Part shown: piece after piece, positions 40,079 to 50,311 of the stretch
Position numbering within the stretch: position 1 is the stretch's first letter
Layout of the letters: each line of letters starts with the position of its first letter
Origin: CAYUMU01 sp964445985
GTDB taxonomy: Bacteria > Planctomycetota > Planctomycetia > Pirellulales > S012-138
Length of the DNA stretch: 61,677 nt
Assembly: GCA_964445985.1 (NCBI GenBank)
Contig: CAYUMU010000032.1
Location: 1-61,677, forward strand
Direction of reading: 5' to 3'
Notes under the pieces: model-generated
The model's database searches: none
Seen by the model: the letters and a program-made list of their open reading frames with translations, nothing else
Told to the model about the DNA's origin: nothing
Translations under genes and position numbers: made by a program

Positions 40079-41476
40079 ATGAACCTAACGGTCACTTCTC
40101 CACTCGACGGCCGAACGCTGGCCAACGTCGAGTCCGCGGACGCCGATACGATCGACGCAGCGGTACGGCGGGCCAAACAGGCATTCGCCGCCTGGGGAGC
40201 CATGCCGGTCAAAGAGCGGGTGCAGCCCCTGTTTCGCTTCAAGCACCTGGTGGAACGGAATATCGACGAACTATCTGCCCTGGTCACCTCCGAGAGCGGC
40301 AAGACATCCGGCGAAGCGGAAGCGGGCATTCGAAGGGGAATGGAGGTCGTTGAATACGCCACTTCCCTTCCCTCGCTGCGATCCGGAGGACTGTTGGAAG
40401 TGAGCGCGGGGGTCGACTGCTACAGTCGCCGGTTGCCGCTGGGGGTCGTTTGCGGCATCACACCATTCAACTTTCCGGCCATGGTTCCGCTTTGGATGTT
40501 TCCGCTGGCCATCGCCGCTGGCAATGCGTTTCTGCTGAAGCCTTCCGAGCAAACGCCGCTGACACCGATTCGACTCGGAGAACTGTTGCGCGAAGCAGGT
40601 CTTCCGGAGGGAGTTTTTCAAGTGGTGCAGGGAGGGCGAAAAACGGTGGAATGGCTGCTGGACCATCCGGAAATCGAGGCCGCGGCCTTCGTCGGTTCGA
40701 CCAATGTTGCGCGGGCGGTCCACAGCCGCGGAGTGGCCGCCGGCAAGCGGGTGTTGGCACTCGGCGGGGCGAAGAATCATCTGGTGGTCGTCCCCGACGC
40801 GGATCCGGAGATGACGGCCAGGAACGTCGTGTCATCCGCGACAGGCTGCGCCGGACAACGTTGCATGGCGGCGAGCGTTCTGATCGCGGTCAGCGATTGC
40901 GACGCGATTCTCAATGCCATCGAGAAAGAAATCAGAAAAATGGTGCCCGGCCAGAACATGGGCGCCGTCATCAGCCAGGCGGCCAAAGCTCGAATTGAAG
41001 GATATATCGGGCGGGCGGAGGCCGATGGAGCGAATATCCGCGTGGACGGACGCGGCGTGAAAGTCCCAGGGCGCGCCGGCGGATTTTACGTCGGACCCAC
41101 CATGATCGAAGGAGTTTCACCCGACCACCCCTGTGCCACGGACGAGATATTCGGCCCCGTTTTGACGATTTTAAAGGTCAAGACGCTCGACGAGGCGCTG
41201 GCGATCGAAAACGCCAGTCCTTACGGTAACGCGGCCTCCATCTATACATCCAGTGCGGCGACCGCGCGGTACTTCGAGCAGCACGCCAACTCGGGAATGA
41301 TCGGCATCAACATCGGCGTGCCGGTTCCGCGCGAGCCGTTTTCTTTCGGCGGCTGGAACGACTCGTGCTTCGGCCGCGGGGACATCACCGGCGAAGACGG
41401 CTTGGCTTTCTGGACCAAGACCAGAAAAGTGACCCAGAAATGGTCGGCCGCTGCCACCCGGAATTGGATGTCGTAA
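40079..41476 (+). CDS. mmsA: Methylmalonate-semialdehyde dehydrogenase (CoA-acylating)
   Basis: This 465-residue aldehyde dehydrogenase has the features of the MMSDH branch: PLGVVCGITPFNFPAMVPLW, NAFLLKPSEQTPLTP, GGAKNHLVV in place of the usual ELGGK, and the nucleophile in GCAGQRCMAAS (about Cys262). The ending NSGMIGINIGVPVPREPFSF is also diagnostic. It converts malonate or methylmalonate semialdehyde to acetyl- or propionyl-CoA with NAD in valine and inositol breakdown. The N-terminus is about 20 residues shorter than well-known members and lacks the INGEW-type opening. AGGGGGCGACA-like sequence precedes the ATG. No other valine or inositol gene is adjacent. Confidence 0.9.
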   Translation: MNLTVTSPLDGRTLANVESADADTIDAAVRRAKQAFAAWGAMPVKERVQPLFRFKHLVERNIDELSALVTSESGKTSGEAEAGIRRGMEVVEYATSLPSLRSGGLLEVSAGVDCYSRRLPLGVVCGITPFNFPAMVPLWMFPLAIAAGNAFLLKPSEQTPLTPIRLGELLREAGLPEGVFQVVQGGRKTVEWLLDHPEIEAAAFVGSTNVARAVHSRGVAAGKRVLALGGAKNHLVVVPDADPEMTARNVVSSATGCAGQRCMAASVLIAVSDCDAILNAIEKEIRKMVPGQNMGAVISQAAKARIEGYIGRAEADGANIRVDGRGVKVPGRAGGFYVGPTMIEGVSPDHPCATDEIFGPVLTILKVKTLDEALAIENASPYGNAASIYTSSAATARYFEQHANSGMIGINIGVPVPREPFSFGGWNDSCFGRGDITGEDGLAFWTKTRKVTQKWSAAATRNWMS

Positions 41477-41643
41477 ATGGACTGGCAGGCTGTCGCCAGG
41501 TCCGCCCCGCAGCTCAAGCAAACTCACCCGAAGAAGTATTCACCGTTCGGAATTTCTGCGGGGAAAGGTGCAGCGCCAGCGGAGTCTATCGTTCGCGGGT
41601 GAACCCGGCGCGATCTCCCGGAGATATCAACCGCTTGTTCCGA

Positions 41644-44600
41644 TCAGCGCAAGCCCACGGCCGGCGCCAACTCGGCGTACAGGGCTGGGATCGGATCGTC
41701 GGCCATCTCTCGTTGCTCCTGCGTGCGATTCGCCAGGTAAAAGCGAACTTCCTGCAAAGCCAGGCGGGCTTCACCCTGCCTTCCCTGTTGTAACAGGGCG
41801 ATCGCGTTCAAGGCCTTGGCGTAGATCGCCATCGACGAGACGCGGAATGGCACGTACTGCGATTCGAGTTCGAAATCCAGATAGGCCGTTCCGCCCACCG
41901 GCAGCCGATGGGCGAAGTTCTCGGCCGCCGCGAATTGTTGCGCGGCCGCGGCTTTTTGGCCAGCATTCAACAAAGCTTGCCCGGCGAAGATGCGGTTGTT
42001 CTTGAGCAGCGAGACCAGCGGCGGAGGCCCTAGGGTTGCCTTCGGGTCGCGCTGCGGCCATGGGAGCATCGCCGCGGGAACAGGCTTGGCCAGTTCGAAG
42101 TCGCTCAACCGCGCCTCGGCCGCGGCAGTCGACAGGTACAATTCGGCCGCCTTGGCAGGTTGGGCGCGAAAGATCGCTTTTCCTCCGCGCAGACAAAGCA
42201 CCATCCACAACCCCATGTCGTTCGGTGTGAGACGACCTTGCGGATTCGTCAGCGGCAGAAACGAGGTCTGGTTGGCCATCGCTCGGGCTTCTTCCTGGGC
42301 CAGCGCGACCTGAGTCGCCGACAGCGCACGGCTGGCGTCTTGGTCTCCATACTCGGCCAGTACGCTTTCGAAAGCGGCGACACGAGCGTCTGCAGGGTCG
42401 ATCTCACGCGCCCGCAACAGGGCCTGCCGGGATTTCGTCCAAGTTCCTCGTTCGAGCTTCTGCCAGGCGACTTGCAGCCAAAGGTCGGCCGTGGTGTGCT
42501 GCAAGTTGACGGCTCGGGACCGTTCTTCCAGGGCTTCCTCGTCGAGCCCGAGCTTTTCGAGACAAGCGGCCAGACGTCGGCGCATCGCGGGATCGCCGGG
42601 ATTCTCGCGAACGGCACGTTCCAACCAGGGGCGGGCGCCCGCATAGTCCTGTTTCATGTACAACATCAGGGCCTGGTAGAAGGGCTCTTCTTTGGTGCCT
42701 TTGGCGGCGGCCAGGGCGTTGTCGAAACAGAATTGTTCTGTTCGCTCCCACTCACCGGCTTGGCGGTCGCATTCGGCGGCTTGGGCCAGTTCTTCCGGGG
42801 AGGCTGGGATGTAGATGGTCTCGGTATCGTTGCGGATGAACCTGCCGTTGCTGTCCACAACTTCCACGGTTCGGGTCACCGGTTTGGGAGCACGCAGGGC
42901 CGCCGCCCGTTCACGCAGTCGCGTGGCATATTCCTGGCAACAGTCGGAGAGGGCCATGTGAGCGGCGATCAACCGCGGATCGAACTGCACGGCGTAGCGG
43001 GCGGCCTGCTCGGCGGCGGGCAGGTCGAGATAGTGGTGCAACAGGATCGCCGACTTGACCGCCCAGCAGCGCGCATTCCGGCCGTTCGCATTGAGCCCTT
43101 CGTTGACGAGGGTGAAGGCTAACTCGATCTCCCACTGCGCCGTCGAGTTCGTTTGGCGACGGAGATAACGCGGCGGCGTGTTGGGAGCCACGGTCAATGC
43201 CAGGTTCTTGTTGTGTTCGCGGAGGAACTCGGCCACGTCTGCCAGACGTTCGGCATCGCCCGGATGAGCGCGCGCCGCGGAAACCAATTGGAAGAGTTGT
43301 TGCTGATACGTTTCGTCCCAACGGCGACGCCGTGCATCGACACTCCGCCGCAGTGCCAAACCGATCGAGGTCAACTGGTGGAAGTCGGCGGTCGGCGTGG
43401 ACGCTGCTAGCAATCGCTCCCAGGCGGCGGCTTCGTTCTCACCCGGGAGCAACTGCAAAGGCGGCAAGGCATCCTTTCCCGGCTTCCCTTCAGTCTGGCC
43501 ACGAGCAGCCATGGCCGCTTCGACCTCACCTGCCAGCCCCGGCGCCAACTCTCGGACGATTGCCAGGTCGGCTTGCGCCCGCACCAGGTCGTTCTGCTTG
43601 ACGGCGCACAACGCCCGCGCGGCGTAGGCTTCGGGCAGGAATCGGGTCCAGCTTAGAACAAAGGTCAATTCGTTCCTCGCCAGCTCAGGATCGCCCGTCT
43701 CCAGCAAGCCGCGGGCATGGTAGTACATGGCCGACCAGTCGTGCGGATCATGCGCCGTGACATAGTTGAAGCTGCGCCGCGCGGCGGAGTAGTCCCGGGT
43801 TTGAATCTGGGACACGCCCAGCGCATACAGAGCTTCCGCCGACTTCAAATTGTCGGTCTGAAACGACGAGGCAATCATCAATGCCACGGCCGGCAACTTT
43901 GTGAGCGAGGCCGAGTACTTTTGAGCGTCTTGAGGGCCCAACGGGTAGTTGTGTTTCTGCGACAGAGCTTTGTTGCCGTAGCCCACGCCGACATCGGTGA
44001 TCAGAAAGTCCTCCCCAGCGTGCGAGCCATGCCCTTTGAATTTGGAGGCGGTCAACTGATCACCCATCATCAAGTACGCGAGACGCGCCATGCGGCTCGC
44101 CAGCAAGTGGTCGGGATTCAGACGCAGGGCACGCTGCAAGTCGGGCAGGGCCTGCTCCATTTTCTGGCTCACCACCAAAGTTGAGCCGCGAGCGGCGTGG
44201 AAATCGGGATTCTCCTCATCCGCTTCAATGGCTGTCGAAAAGCTACCGGCGGCCTCGGCGGGCCGACCATCGACCAATTGGTCGAGACCCTGCAAGAAAG
44301 CCAGCATGCCTGGGCGCAGGCTTTCGGGCGGTCGCAGCTTGTCAAGTTCCCCTTTTCGTCCCAAGGCCGACGGACGTTGCGGATCGAATGTGGGAGGGGG
44401 CGGGCCTTGGTAGGCCGACGCGAAATTCACTCCGGTCTCGATGGCCTTAACCGCAGGCGTTTCGACGTTCGGCCGGGCCTCGGGTTGCGGAAGCGGCGAG
44501 TCGGGAAGTCGCGGCGGTGCCGGAACGTTCAAAGCGGGCGACTCTGCTGCCGGCGGCTGCTGAGCCACCTCTGGCTGGGGCGTCGATCGCAACAACAGCC

Positions 44601-44871
44601 CGACGGCCACGCCCACACCAACCAGCAACAGACACGCGAGGAAACCTCCCAGAGCAAATAGTGTCATTCGCGTCACCCGCGCCGACGAATCGCTAGCGAA
44701 TGGAACAGCCGCAGGCTGCGCGGCTGGTGGCGCGACGGGAACTCGTGGAGGCACGTTCGGCAACTGCGGCGGGCGGTTTGAGCTAAGCCCAGGAGCGGGC
44801 TGCTGCTGGGCCGTGGGCAGCGGGGGAGGGGATTGGTCAGAAGATTCAGATCGCTGCGACGGCGTATTCAT
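41644..44871 (-). CDS. Membrane-anchored TPR repeat protein
   Basis: From ATG 44871, with GGCGGAG upstream (GTG 44901 is an alternative), the product has 1075 residues. The first 65 are Pro/Gln/Ser-rich and cytoplasmic. One membrane span lies near 73-98 (MTLFALGGFLACLLLVGVGV onward), followed by a Pro-rich linker to about 145. The rest is helical with many TPR-like pairs, for example AEAAGSFSTAIEADEENPDF near 210 and ALPDLQRALRLNPDHLLASR near 245. Such proteins act as assembly scaffolds facing the periplasm or the cell interior. There is no kinase domain. It is divergent from two other large repeat proteins. Confidence 0.85.
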   Translation of the reverse strand: MNTPSQRSESSDQSPPPLPTAQQQPAPGLSSNRPPQLPNVPPRVPVAPPAAQPAAVPFASDSSARVTRMTLFALGGFLACLLLVGVGVAVGLLLRSTPQPEVAQQPPAAESPALNVPAPPRLPDSPLPQPEARPNVETPAVKAIETGVNFASAYQGPPPPTFDPQRPSALGRKGELDKLRPPESLRPGMLAFLQGLDQLVDGRPAEAAGSFSTAIEADEENPDFHAARGSTLVVSQKMEQALPDLQRALRLNPDHLLASRMARLAYLMMGDQLTASKFKGHGSHAGEDFLITDVGVGYGNKALSQKHNYPLGPQDAQKYSASLTKLPAVALMIASSFQTDNLKSAEALYALGVSQIQTRDYSAARRSFNYVTAHDPHDWSAMYYHARGLLETGDPELARNELTFVLSWTRFLPEAYAARALCAVKQNDLVRAQADLAIVRELAPGLAGEVEAAMAARGQTEGKPGKDALPPLQLLPGENEAAAWERLLAASTPTADFHQLTSIGLALRRSVDARRRRWDETYQQQLFQLVSAARAHPGDAERLADVAEFLREHNKNLALTVAPNTPPRYLRRQTNSTAQWEIELAFTLVNEGLNANGRNARCWAVKSAILLHHYLDLPAAEQAARYAVQFDPRLIAAHMALSDCCQEYATRLRERAAALRAPKPVTRTVEVVDSNGRFIRNDTETIYIPASPEELAQAAECDRQAGEWERTEQFCFDNALAAAKGTKEEPFYQALMLYMKQDYAGARPWLERAVRENPGDPAMRRRLAACLEKLGLDEEALEERSRAVNLQHTTADLWLQVAWQKLERGTWTKSRQALLRAREIDPADARVAAFESVLAEYGDQDASRALSATQVALAQEEARAMANQTSFLPLTNPQGRLTPNDMGLWMVLCLRGGKAIFRAQPAKAAELYLSTAAAEARLSDFELAKPVPAAMLPWPQRDPKATLGPPPLVSLLKNNRIFAGQALLNAGQKAAAAQQFAAAENFAHRLPVGGTAYLDFELESQYVPFRVSSMAIYAKALNAIALLQQGRQGEARLALQEVRFYLANRTQEQREMADDPIPALYAELAPAVGLR

Positions 44872-45285
44872 CGGCCCGACTCCGCCAACTTGAAATGCCA
44901 CAGACGACTAGCGTGAACCGGCGTCGTTCAAGGCTGACTTGCCGACGCCCTGCGATTCGCGCGCCTGCCCGGCATTATACAAATGGCTTTCGAAAATGGA
45001 AAAAGTGAGAATGGTCAAGTTCCTCGGCCGGGGCTGGGAGAGCTAGTCCGCAAATGCTTTGGGCCTCCCCAAAAAGGTGGTAAACTGGTCCCGTCGCTGG
45101 CCCGCCGCGCGTGGCAATTCATTCTGCAATTGCCGCGAGGGTTCAACTTCGACAACCATTTCATCCTATCGACATAAAGCAACTCATAGGCCAAGCCTTG
45201 GTGAACGATGGGATGCAAACCACGACCGGCCGCGATGTTCATTCGGGCAAACGTCAGTTCCAATTTCTTGAGGGGGGAGCCATTC
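44872..45285. other. Divergent control region between large repeat-protein genes
   Basis: These 414 bases separate the membrane-anchored TPR gene (minus) and the secreted TPR gene (plus). A promoter candidate for the plus strand is at 45059-45086. GAGGGGGGAG just before 45286 is a strong ribosome binding site that supports the GTG start. No gene is visible. Confidence 0.5.
45059..45086 (+). promoter_or_regulatory. Putative promoter of the secreted TPR operon
   Basis: TTGGGC (45059-45064) and TAAACT (45081-45086) are 16 bases apart in a locally A-rich spacer. The transcript would start about 190 bases before the GTG at 45286. Confidence 0.35.
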
Positions 45286-48036
45286 GTGAATAGCAGCAAC
45301 TTACCGCGCGGACAGAGGAGTGGCCGTTTCTATTTCTATGCGATGATTGGCTGTGGCGTAATACTTGGCAACGGCATGACGGCCGTCGCCCAGCAGCCAT
45401 TGCCCTCGGGAAAAGACGCGATCCTTCGAGAAACCTTCATCAACAAGGTGCTGGCCGAAGAATTCGACATTGTTCGGCAGTATGACCTGCACACCAAAGA
45501 TCCCGCCGAACTTCGCGAAGACGCGCACCGGCTGCTGCTTTACATCAGAAAAGTAGAATTGAAATTGGCTGAACCAGGCTTGGATCTGAACTCGGCAGAT
45601 CAGTTGGGCTCGTCACTATTGGCCCGTGGCACGAAAGATCCCCTGCTGGTTGTCGCGGCCTGGCTCGTGAAGCACGACCTGTCCGACAAGCTGGCCGCCA
45701 AAGCGGCCTGCGACCAGGCTATCGCCAATGCGGCGGCAACTTATCCCCCGCGCCAGCAGATCGACATCATCAAGTTTGGCCAGTTCGTGCAGTCGCGGTT
45801 AAACCGCACGTACCTTAAGGAGTCACGGAAGTTCCCGGCTCCCGATTCCGATATTTGTTACAACGCTTACCTCCACTGGATTGCTTCCGAGGCTGATTCC
45901 TTGGAACGCCAACGCTACCTTTGGTACATGCTGGAATCCTATTTTCTCGACAGGAAGAATTTGTTTGGTGATGTCGAGCTGGCGGAATTTGCTGAAAAAG
46001 CCAAGGAAATGAAAATCCATCCTTGGATGCGGCACATGCTCACCGCCTATCACTACTACCAGCAAGGGCACTACTTGGAACTGGGGAACAAAGACCCCCG
46101 CGAACCCTTCAAAAAGGCCGGCGAGCAGTACCAGGCCGCCTGGAAACTGGCCCCGCAGTTTCCCGAGGCCGCGTGTCAAATGCTCTTGATCAGCAAGCAT
46201 CTTGAAGAGAGCCCGCGATTGTGGTTCGATCGAACGGTGGCTGCCGAATTCGATCATCCCAAGGCCTACCTCCACTATCGCTCGCATCTGATTTCAACCG
46301 GCGCCGAAGATCTGTTGAAGTTTGCCGCCGAAACCGCCGCCACCAAACGCTACGATACCGTGGTGCCGTTCGAAATGCTGAATTGCCTGTGGAACGTAAA
46401 GTCAAATTACCACGAGAACGCTTGGGCTCGCGATGGCGTTTACGAAATGGTCGCCGAAACCTGCCAGGGAATGATCAAATCGCCAACTTTCGACGGCAAA
46501 CCAAACAACGATGAGCACCGCAAAGAGATGGCCGCCCAACAAATCGCCGTCGCGGTGTATGCCGATCGTTATGCAGAAATCCCGGCACTTTGGGATGCCA
46601 CCGATTCAAAGTCGCTCGAATCCGTGCTAGCGAGATATCAAATCTCGACGACGCCCCGCGCGTTAAAGGCCGCCGGCGAGGCCGCGCTTAGCGCCGGAAA
46701 AATCGTGGGGCAAGTGGAAAAAGCAATCGCCGACGTGAACGACCTGGAGTCGCTCGCCGTGGCGATCGGCATGGTGGACCAGGCGGCCGCGGACCTCGAT
46801 GCCAAGGATCGTCGCCTGGCACAGTGGAAGTCGGTTCTGGCCACCTACCGAGGATTTTTTTCCGGAGAATGGGGCGATGTCACCTTTCCGGAAGGTTTTA
46901 TCGAGCTGGGCAATTCGCCGAAATGGAGCCGCGTGGACGATGCCACGCTGGTCACGCGCGGCTCATATCAGTTGCCGTTGGAAGTGGTGGGCCATTTGCC
47001 CGGCCCCTTGGAGATTGAGTTCGATATCGCCACCGTGGCCATGCCGCCCGACGTGCGGTTCGCCGGCGTGCAGATCGGGCGCATGCGGCAGGATCCTCGT
47101 GACGGCAGTCAAGGCACGGGCTTTGGTTTAAATTCCAAGTCCAACCGCATCGCAATCGTTGGCGACATTGCCGACAGTAAACTCAAAGAGACCAACCATG
47201 TGCGCATCTTGGCCTGGCATGGTTACCTCGAAGTTTTCGTCAATTCCGCGCGCGTTTATGCGTCTGGCGTGCATAACTTCGACCCCAATGGATATTTCGC
47301 GTTTTGCGTGCCCGGCAACGATAACAGCACACCGATCGTCCGGTTTGGCAATGTGCGGGTACGGCAGATAACGTACGATTCGCCCCCTCGGCGCACGGAC
47401 TATGAAGCCAAATTCGACTACTACACAGACCGCATCGAGCGCGAGCCGGAGCAATTGGAATATTACGTGGATCGAGGCGACGCCGCGCTCATGATCGGCA
47501 AGTTGGAAGTTGCGGCCCGGGACTTTCAACGTGTCGTCGAAAAGAGCCAAGAAACGCCGCCGCTGGCCATGCGGCTGGGGAAAGTCCTGTTCGCCCAGGG
47601 CCAATATCAACAAGCCTTAGAAAAATACGAAGCCGTGCTCAAGGCCGATCCCACGTTTCACCCGGCCCGGCTCGATCTCGCCTGGCTGCAAGCCACGTGC
47701 GACGATCCCGCATTCCGCAACGCGGACCAGGCGATTGCCAATGTCCAAGAGGTCAAAAAGCACGAGAACATCTTCAGCGATGATCGAAGCTACTTGACAT
47801 TGGCGGTGGCGCTTGCCGAGAAAGGCGATTTTGCCAAGGCCCAAGTGGCCTGGCTTCAGGCGAAGCGTGGCATTCATCATCTCCCCGAAAACAAGGCAAT
47901 TCTCGAAATCGTGGAACAATCGCTCCAAGCCAAGAAGCCTTTCCACTGGAGCGATGAACCCGACGCAGCACGCAGATGGCTGGCCAAGGCCGACAGGCTA
48001 TTGCACGGCAAACGCTTGCCTCCTGACGCTAAATGA
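45286..48036 (+). CDS. Secreted TPR protein with central beta-sandwich domain
   Basis: From GTG 45286 the product has 916 residues with a signal peptide (about 1-36, FYFYAMIGCGVILGNGMTAV, then AQQ). N-terminal helices (about 40-480) include TPR-like pairs around an RYDTVVPFEMLNC phrase. Residues about 520-700 form a jelly-roll or lectin-like domain resembling DUF1080-type glycan-binding modules (LEIEFDIATVAMPPDVRFAG, then YLEVFVNSARVYASGVHN). TPR pairs follow (about 725-820, ALMIGKLEVAARDFQRVV then QYQQALEKYEAVLKADP). The next gene starts 7 bases after its stop, so they form an operon. The shared RYDT-V-P phrase suggests that the two proteins are distant paralogs. Confidence 0.85.
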   Translation: MNSSNLPRGQRSGRFYFYAMIGCGVILGNGMTAVAQQPLPSGKDAILRETFINKVLAEEFDIVRQYDLHTKDPAELREDAHRLLLYIRKVELKLAEPGLDLNSADQLGSSLLARGTKDPLLVVAAWLVKHDLSDKLAAKAACDQAIANAAATYPPRQQIDIIKFGQFVQSRLNRTYLKESRKFPAPDSDICYNAYLHWIASEADSLERQRYLWYMLESYFLDRKNLFGDVELAEFAEKAKEMKIHPWMRHMLTAYHYYQQGHYLELGNKDPREPFKKAGEQYQAAWKLAPQFPEAACQMLLISKHLEESPRLWFDRTVAAEFDHPKAYLHYRSHLISTGAEDLLKFAAETAATKRYDTVVPFEMLNCLWNVKSNYHENAWARDGVYEMVAETCQGMIKSPTFDGKPNNDEHRKEMAAQQIAVAVYADRYAEIPALWDATDSKSLESVLARYQISTTPRALKAAGEAALSAGKIVGQVEKAIADVNDLESLAVAIGMVDQAAADLDAKDRRLAQWKSVLATYRGFFSGEWGDVTFPEGFIELGNSPKWSRVDDATLVTRGSYQLPLEVVGHLPGPLEIEFDIATVAMPPDVRFAGVQIGRMRQDPRDGSQGTGFGLNSKSNRIAIVGDIADSKLKETNHVRILAWHGYLEVFVNSARVYASGVHNFDPNGYFAFCVPGNDNSTPIVRFGNVRVRQITYDSPPRRTDYEAKFDYYTDRIEREPEQLEYYVDRGDAALMIGKLEVAARDFQRVVEKSQETPPLAMRLGKVLFAQGQYQQALEKYEAVLKADPTFHPARLDLAWLQATCDDPAFRNADQAIANVQEVKKHENIFSDDRSYLTLAVALAEKGDFAKAQVAWLQAKRGIHHLPENKAILEIVEQSLQAKKPFHWSDEPDAARRWLAKADRLLHGKRLPPDAK

Positions 48037-48043
48037 GGTCACC

Positions 48044-50311
48044 ATGAGAACCGCGGCTTGGGTCATAGTGATCATGGCCCTGGGGTACTCCTCATCAGCG
48101 TTGCTTCAGGCCGACGACACCACGGTGCGGCGGCTTGCCATTCCCGCCGGCGCTCCCGTACGCGCCGACTTTGTGCGAGAGTTGCACCGCTTCCACCAGA
48201 ATGAAATCGAGTTGTTGGCCAAGCACAACAAGAACGAGCCCTCCACGCGGTCCTTGGCAACCAACTTTCTTAATGAGAGCAATTTGGCCCGCTGCGCCGC
48301 CGGCAAGCCCTCCGCGGAGCAAATCGAGCAGCGATTGCAAATGGCGGGAGGCGCGGCCCGAGAACCTCGCCATCCCGATCCGCTGGTGTGCATCCACTAT
48401 GCCGAAGCTCTCGTTGCGGCCGGCCGCTACCCGGGTGCTCGTACAAGGATCGAAATGGCGATCCAGCTGTTCCAAACGTCCGAGTACCCGCGTGGCCTGC
48501 AATGGATGCCGCTGCTACTGAGACGCCGCCTGGCGGCACAATTCAACACATCCAAGGAGCCGCCCCCGGTGCTGGGGCAACTTCACGAGGCCGCCTCCGC
48601 CTGGTTCTCCTACGCGCAAACGGTGCCGAAGTCGGAACGCGTTGCCTGGCATCTGTACACCCAAGGCATCGATCGTCACGTTGCTCAAGCTCAGGCTTCG
48701 TTGCAAGCCTACGGCCAGCTACCGGAGAAGAACCCTTGGATTTGGGAAATGCTGCAAGGAAAATATGAATATGATTATGCTGCACATTTGCGCGGAGAGA
48801 AACCTTCTCACGAGGTACCTCCAGAGCAATGGCAGCAATATGTGCGGCATTGCAACTTAGCCAGCCAGCATTTTCGCAAAGCCCACGAATTGCGCCCTGA
48901 CTTTCCCGAAGCAGCCACGGTCATGATCACCTTGGCGCGCGATGGGCATGATCTTGAAACGGCTTGGGATTGGTTTGCCAGGGCGGTTGCCGCCGAAGCT
49001 GACCACATGCCGGCCTACCTGGCCATGCTTGATGCGCTGCATCCAAACTATGGCGGCAGCTTCGCGGAAATGCTCGCCTTTGGCGAATCCTGCGCGCGCA
49101 CCCAGCGTTACGATACCGACGTGCCCTACATTTACGTCTTGGCCTGCCGGCAGGCGCGCGAAGACCGCGAATTCTGGATGCAAACGCCAAACAGCGGGCA
49201 TCGATATGACAAACTGGAATGGGTGCTGGCGCGGCTGCTCGACCATCCCGCGAGGCAGCGCCAACTAGGGCAGGGCCAACTAGGGCAAGGCGCATCAGGA
49301 TATAGCGAAGCCAAACAAGAACTGTGGGCAGACCTGTTCGATTTCGCCACCGACGGCCACCGGCTGAACCATCGGAACCAGGCAGGGCAGGCGCCGCAAA
49401 ATGGCTTCTTCCCCAACCCAGCGCTTGCTTCCGAACTGCAAACCGATGGGCCGCTGCCGGGCGATGCGGCTGCCCCCTGGACGCCCGAACGCCTCGCAAT
49501 TCACAGAACCGTGGCTGCCGATCTTCGCGGCCTGGTGTCGCGGTTGGGTTCAATCGATCAATGGATCCGCGAGCTAGGCAATGACAGCTACTTTGTGCGA
49601 GAGGCCGCCACCAGGCATTTGATCGAGTTGCCCATCTGCCCCAGAGCGCAGCTCATCCAACGGCTTCGGGATCCCCATCCCGATCCAGAAGTCCGCTTCC
49701 GGGCGCGTTTAGTTCTTGGGCAATCTCTGGACCACACCGCTGAGATCGAAGAGTTGGTGCGGCAAGTTTGGCAGGGTCGCGTGCCCGGCATGGCGGGCGA
49801 AATCTGCGCGCTCTTTGAAGTTTGCGATACACCTCGCATGCGCAGCCTGCTGGACCTCGCCCTCGCCGCCACGACCAGGCCAGGCGACGAACCCGCGCTG
49901 TCTGAGCGCCTTCAGTCCGCCAATCCCATCGTTCGCACTGCGGCCGTAACGGCGCTCGCCCGACTGGCAACGTCCGAGGCCATTGCCGCACTGCTGGCCC
50001 ACCAGGAAGAGGCTGACGTGCATGTACTGGCCAACCTGGGCGAAGGATTGACCATCGCCGCGCGCCGCGAAGGTTTGCCAATTCTGATTGCTTTGCTTAC
50101 CTCCGACGACGAGCAGATCCGCACGCGATCCGCGCTGGCCCTGCAATCGTCCACCGGCATCGACCATGGCTTTTTCTCCACCCACAGTCATGACCAGCGG
50201 GCGGCCGTCGCCAATCAATGGCGAAGCTGGCTCGCCGCACATGGCGACTTCACGCTCCGCGCCCGGATCGCAACCGTTCGGGCGATCGATCCTTTCTCCC
50301 TGTCGCCCTAG
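48044..50311 (+). CDS. Secreted helical protein with C-terminal HEAT repeats
   Basis: From ATG 48044, with GAGGT upstream, the product has 755 residues and a signal peptide (about 1-24, MRTAAWVIVIMALGYSSSAL). The central part has TPR-like helices and the phrase RYDTDVPYIYVLACRQARED, matching RYDTVVPFEMLNC in the upstream gene. From about 510 to 750 HEAT or armadillo repeats appear, for example VREAATRHLIELPICPRAQL and NPIVRTAAVTALARLATSEA. A 15-base tandem duplication near residue 405 gives QLGQGQLGQG. Operon position and signal peptides imply that both proteins act outside the cytoplasm. Confidence 0.82.
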   Translation: MRTAAWVIVIMALGYSSSALLQADDTTVRRLAIPAGAPVRADFVRELHRFHQNEIELLAKHNKNEPSTRSLATNFLNESNLARCAAGKPSAEQIEQRLQMAGGAAREPRHPDPLVCIHYAEALVAAGRYPGARTRIEMAIQLFQTSEYPRGLQWMPLLLRRRLAAQFNTSKEPPPVLGQLHEAASAWFSYAQTVPKSERVAWHLYTQGIDRHVAQAQASLQAYGQLPEKNPWIWEMLQGKYEYDYAAHLRGEKPSHEVPPEQWQQYVRHCNLASQHFRKAHELRPDFPEAATVMITLARDGHDLETAWDWFARAVAAEADHMPAYLAMLDALHPNYGGSFAEMLAFGESCARTQRYDTDVPYIYVLACRQAREDREFWMQTPNSGHRYDKLEWVLARLLDHPARQRQLGQGQLGQGASGYSEAKQELWADLFDFATDGHRLNHRNQAGQAPQNGFFPNPALASELQTDGPLPGDAAAPWTPERLAIHRTVAADLRGLVSRLGSIDQWIRELGNDSYFVREAATRHLIELPICPRAQLIQRLRDPHPDPEVRFRARLVLGQSLDHTAEIEELVRQVWQGRVPGMAGEICALFEVCDTPRMRSLLDLALAATTRPGDEPALSERLQSANPIVRTAAVTALARLATSEAIAALLAHQEEADVHVLANLGEGLTIAARREGLPILIALLTSDDEQIRTRSALALQSSTGIDHGFFSTHSHDQRAAVANQWRSWLAAHGDFTLRARIATVRAIDPFSLSP
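49261..49290 (+). repeat. 15-base tandem duplication within the coding region
   Basis: CCAACTAGGGCAGGG (49261-49275) is followed by CCAACTAGGGCAAGG (49276-49290), 14 of 15 bases alike. It keeps the frame and doubles the QLGQG unit. Confidence 0.75.
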
